From the NCBI RefSeq assembly GCF_019578655.1, contig NC_063263.1, positions 6,582,001 through 6,646,000 of the forward strand: a stretch of DNA of 64,000 nucleotides, in the 5' to 3' direction. This document shows, piece after piece, positions 51,101 through 64,000 of the stretch. This DNA is from Ricinus communis (taxonomy: Eukaryota > Streptophyta > Magnoliopsida > Malpighiales > Euphorbiaceae). A model generated the notes under the pieces. That model was not told where the DNA came from and did no database searches. It worked only from the letters and a program-made list of their open reading frames with translations. The translations under genes and the position numbers were made by a program. The first letter of the stretch is position 1. Each line of letters begins with the position of its first letter.

Positions 51101-52400
51101 ATATCTATACCAACAATCACGTTTACCAACAGATAATATTTCTCATAAAACCTAAAAAATTATATTTGGTGAGATTGTTTGTTCAAAACAATTTACTAAA
51201 TCTTTCATTTAAAATTCATATGTTTTATGAAGGTTTTTTTTTAAATTAAATTAAAAACTTTAATTATTTTTTTATATATGTGAGTATAAGAAAATATTAT
51301 TAGTAAATAATTTTTAGCTTATGAGTTTCATCCAATTTTTTATATTTTTTAAAATAGAGAATATAATGAAGAGAAATTAATATGACAATATAGGAGAATT
51401 AATTTTCTTTTTTTAAATCTATTGAAATCTTAAAGAAAAGTGAAAGAGGAATCTTAAGATAATGCATAAAAAGTCATTAAAAATATATAAAATGTCAATG
51501 TTTATAAGAGTTAATAATCTTTTGAATTCTAACTTACTTTTGAAGGTTTTATAACGATTGTAATTGAATATCTCTTTAATTTATATATATTTTTTATAGT
51601 CCTTAAAAGTAGGTATTTAATATCAATCCTATGATTTATATCCAGTTTTTTAAAATTATTATCGAATGCATCATAACTTTTAAATTCCATTAAAATCTTT
51701 AAAAATTTAAGTTAAATACACATTCTAGGTTAGAAGAGAGTCTTATTATCTCAAAATAAATTATTTATTTTTAAATAATTTTTTTAAAATTTAAATCATT
51801 TCATCTTTCATAATAAATTTAAACAAGTGGTTACGTTTATAGCTACGATGAATTATAAAAATTTATAGATGATTAGATCTTTAATAATTAAATTATTATA
51901 TTAGATAATCTCCATTAATAAGATAATGATAGATTCCATTTATAAATTTTCACCATAAAATTTATTAGGTATTGTGTTCATTTTATATTTTAATAAATAC
52001 ATATAATAATTTTTTTGAGCAGTTTGGACTTTTTGACATGTAATAAGTTTTATTAGCTGAGAAAGAAATAATTAAATTTCAAATCCTCAAGATAAGTAAT
52101 TGTTGCAACTTTTATTTATTTATAGAGATTTAAAATTTAAAACTCGAAATCCTCAATTCGTAATAGTATAATATCTAAATTAAAATTTTCAAATTCAAAT
52201 CACAAATGGGTTGCTTTTTGACATTATCTCGGTGTTGGTAAGCAGCCAAAATCTTTTCCAAAATTACAATCAAAGGAAAATTATATTGGAAATTTGGAAG
52301 GATGCTGTGGGGATATTATAGTAATTTGACACTAAGTCCACACAAGCGGTTTTTTAGTAATTTGAAAAGAAAACAAAGTAGAGAGAAAGAAGAGTCATTG
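48150..52400. other. Intergenic DNA upstream of the CIP7-related gene
   Basis: AT-rich; T tracts near 49345-49363 and 50262-50277 and a (TA)n run near 48881-48899. No gene recognised. Confidence 0.5.
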
Positions 52401-52828
52401 TCTTTCAATTGTAGTTAAATTTACTCAAAATTTACAAAAACCAAAAGTTGTTTTGTCTGAAAGAGAACATTACAGTCTCCTTCACTTTCTCTCTCTACTG
52501 TAGTCTGTGTGTAGAGAGAGAAAGCAAAGCGAAAGCCAACAAAAAAAAAAAAGAAAAAAAAAAAAGGAAAAGATTGGCATTTGAGAAATGAGTAAAGCAA
52601 AAACCATCTTGTCATTGTTCTGGTTTTCTTAAGAGCCTTAAAAATAAAAAACTCAAATACCCATAGTTGATCTCTTTAAAGAACATATAAAGATAGAATA
52701 TATATGTAAAGAAAAAAAGGGGTTAGATAATAAATGAAAACTCAAATGCTGGTACCCATTTGGTAGAACTCAAAACTTTAGGATCCTGTTCACCTATTCA
52801 AGATCTTACTTATTGGTCTTTCTTTCAG

Positions 52829-53434
52829 GTATGATCTAACCTACATTTTAGTTCAATTTTTGGGTTTAAACGGTTAGGGTTTTTGGGATTCTTGATGGTT
52901 AATTTAGTACATTTTTGTGTTTTTTATTGTGTAGTCATGAGTTACTGTGTACTTTATAAGGATGGGTTTTGTTATCTTGGAATTTGAATTTGGCTCTTTT
53001 TAATTTTTTTTTCGTAATTATGAATTTTTGGTTAGTGGGTTTGGTTTTGTTGGGCATTTTCCGGGTGGATTTTGATGGAATCAGATCTGGGATTTGCTTG
53101 TTTACTCTATATGAAGTAGTGTTTTCTGTTTTGAAGTTGCAGTTAAATTAAGTTGCTTTTTTGTTTTTCAGTTAGACTTTAGGATTAAGATCGGTGGGTA
53201 TTTCTTTCTGGAAGCATTTTTAAGAGGAGCTAGTTATCTAGTTATATGCATATTTATTTGTGTTTAGTTATTCTCATTTAGATTTGCAATGTGGATACGT
53301 AAAGTATTGGTTTCTTTGTTGATTTGCATATTTGGAGTTTAACTCACTTTTTTTAATAATTTCATTCAATGCATTGCCAAAATGTTAATTCATTTACTTT
53401 TGTCCTTCTGCTTTTCTTTTTTCCTTTTCAACAG
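52829..53434 (+). other. Probable intron in the 5' UTR of the CIP7-related gene
   Basis: A strong donor TTTCAG|GTATGA at 52829 and an acceptor with a long pyrimidine tract ending CAACAG at 53434 frame a T-rich segment typical of a plant leader intron. The coding ATG is at 53603. Inferred from splice signals only. Confidence 0.5.
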
Positions 53435-53555
53435 AATTTACATTCTGGGCTTGGTTTTTTTTTATTTTTGGATTGAAGTTCTGCTAGTTCTGGGACTTGA
53501 TTAGTAAAAAAATAAGAGGATCTGAACCCGTGCATAGGGGAGAACATCTGGTTAT

Positions 53556-53588
53556 ATGAGGAGGTTAGAGAAGGAGGAGGTAGTGTAA
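53556..53588 (+). promoter_or_regulatory. Short upstream ORF (10 codons) in the CIP7-related leader
   Basis: An ATG at 53556 opens MRRLEKEEVV and stops at 53586-53588, 14 bases before the main ATG at 53603. It is rich in charged residues and lies in the last leader exon, so it would be in the mature mRNA. A uORF so close to the start may lower translation of the main frame. Confidence 0.5.
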
Positions 53589-53602
53589 ATATACTAGAGA
53601 AA

Positions 53603-64000
<10,398 letters not shown>

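Overview
The window is nuclear DNA of a higher plant, almost certainly a dicot. Evidence: genes split by GT-AG introns, very AT-rich intergenic DNA, plant-type copia and gypsy LTR retrotransposons, and five protein-coding genes whose families are plant-specific or have clear plant forms. A rosid close to Euphorbiaceae would fit, but the species cannot be fixed from sequence reading alone.

Layout. 1-4150: nested, broken retroelements. A Ty1/copia element on the minus strand (integrase, protease, zinc knuckle, gag, primer-binding site, 5' LTR) abuts a decayed Ty3/gypsy chromovirus pol on the plus strand. 4490-6264: exons 2-7 of a CIA30-type complex I assembly factor; exon 1 is not in the window. 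6265-16391: AT-rich intergenic DNA with degraded repeats and an LTR-like block. 16392-19251: a six-exon type III J-domain protein. 19252-30930: intergenic, with three copies of one LTR-like family and a SINE. 30931-32302: a dormancy/auxin-associated (DRM/ARP) gene. 32303-40041: intergenic, with a LINE RNase H remnant, a frameshifted DC1-domain fragment and a gypsy-type LTR. 40042-41046: an intronless trihelix (ASIL-type) transcription factor. 41047-52400: intergenic. 53603-end: a large COP1-interacting protein 7-related gene, eight exons visible, whose last part lies beyond the right edge.

All five genes are on the plus strand. They are not an operon and need not act together. From memory, homologues of the CIP7-related, J-protein and CIA30 genes are neighbours on Arabidopsis chromosome 1, and so are homologues of the DRM and ASIL genes. 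The window may therefore keep an ancestral gene order that is split in Arabidopsis.

I found no convincing new biological system. The points most worth checking are the TE load in the presumed first intron of CIA30, the short upstream ORF of the CIP7-related gene, a very recent duplication plus a 19-G tract in one of its introns, and a terminal-inverted-repeat element with a perfect 6-bp direct repeat in another.
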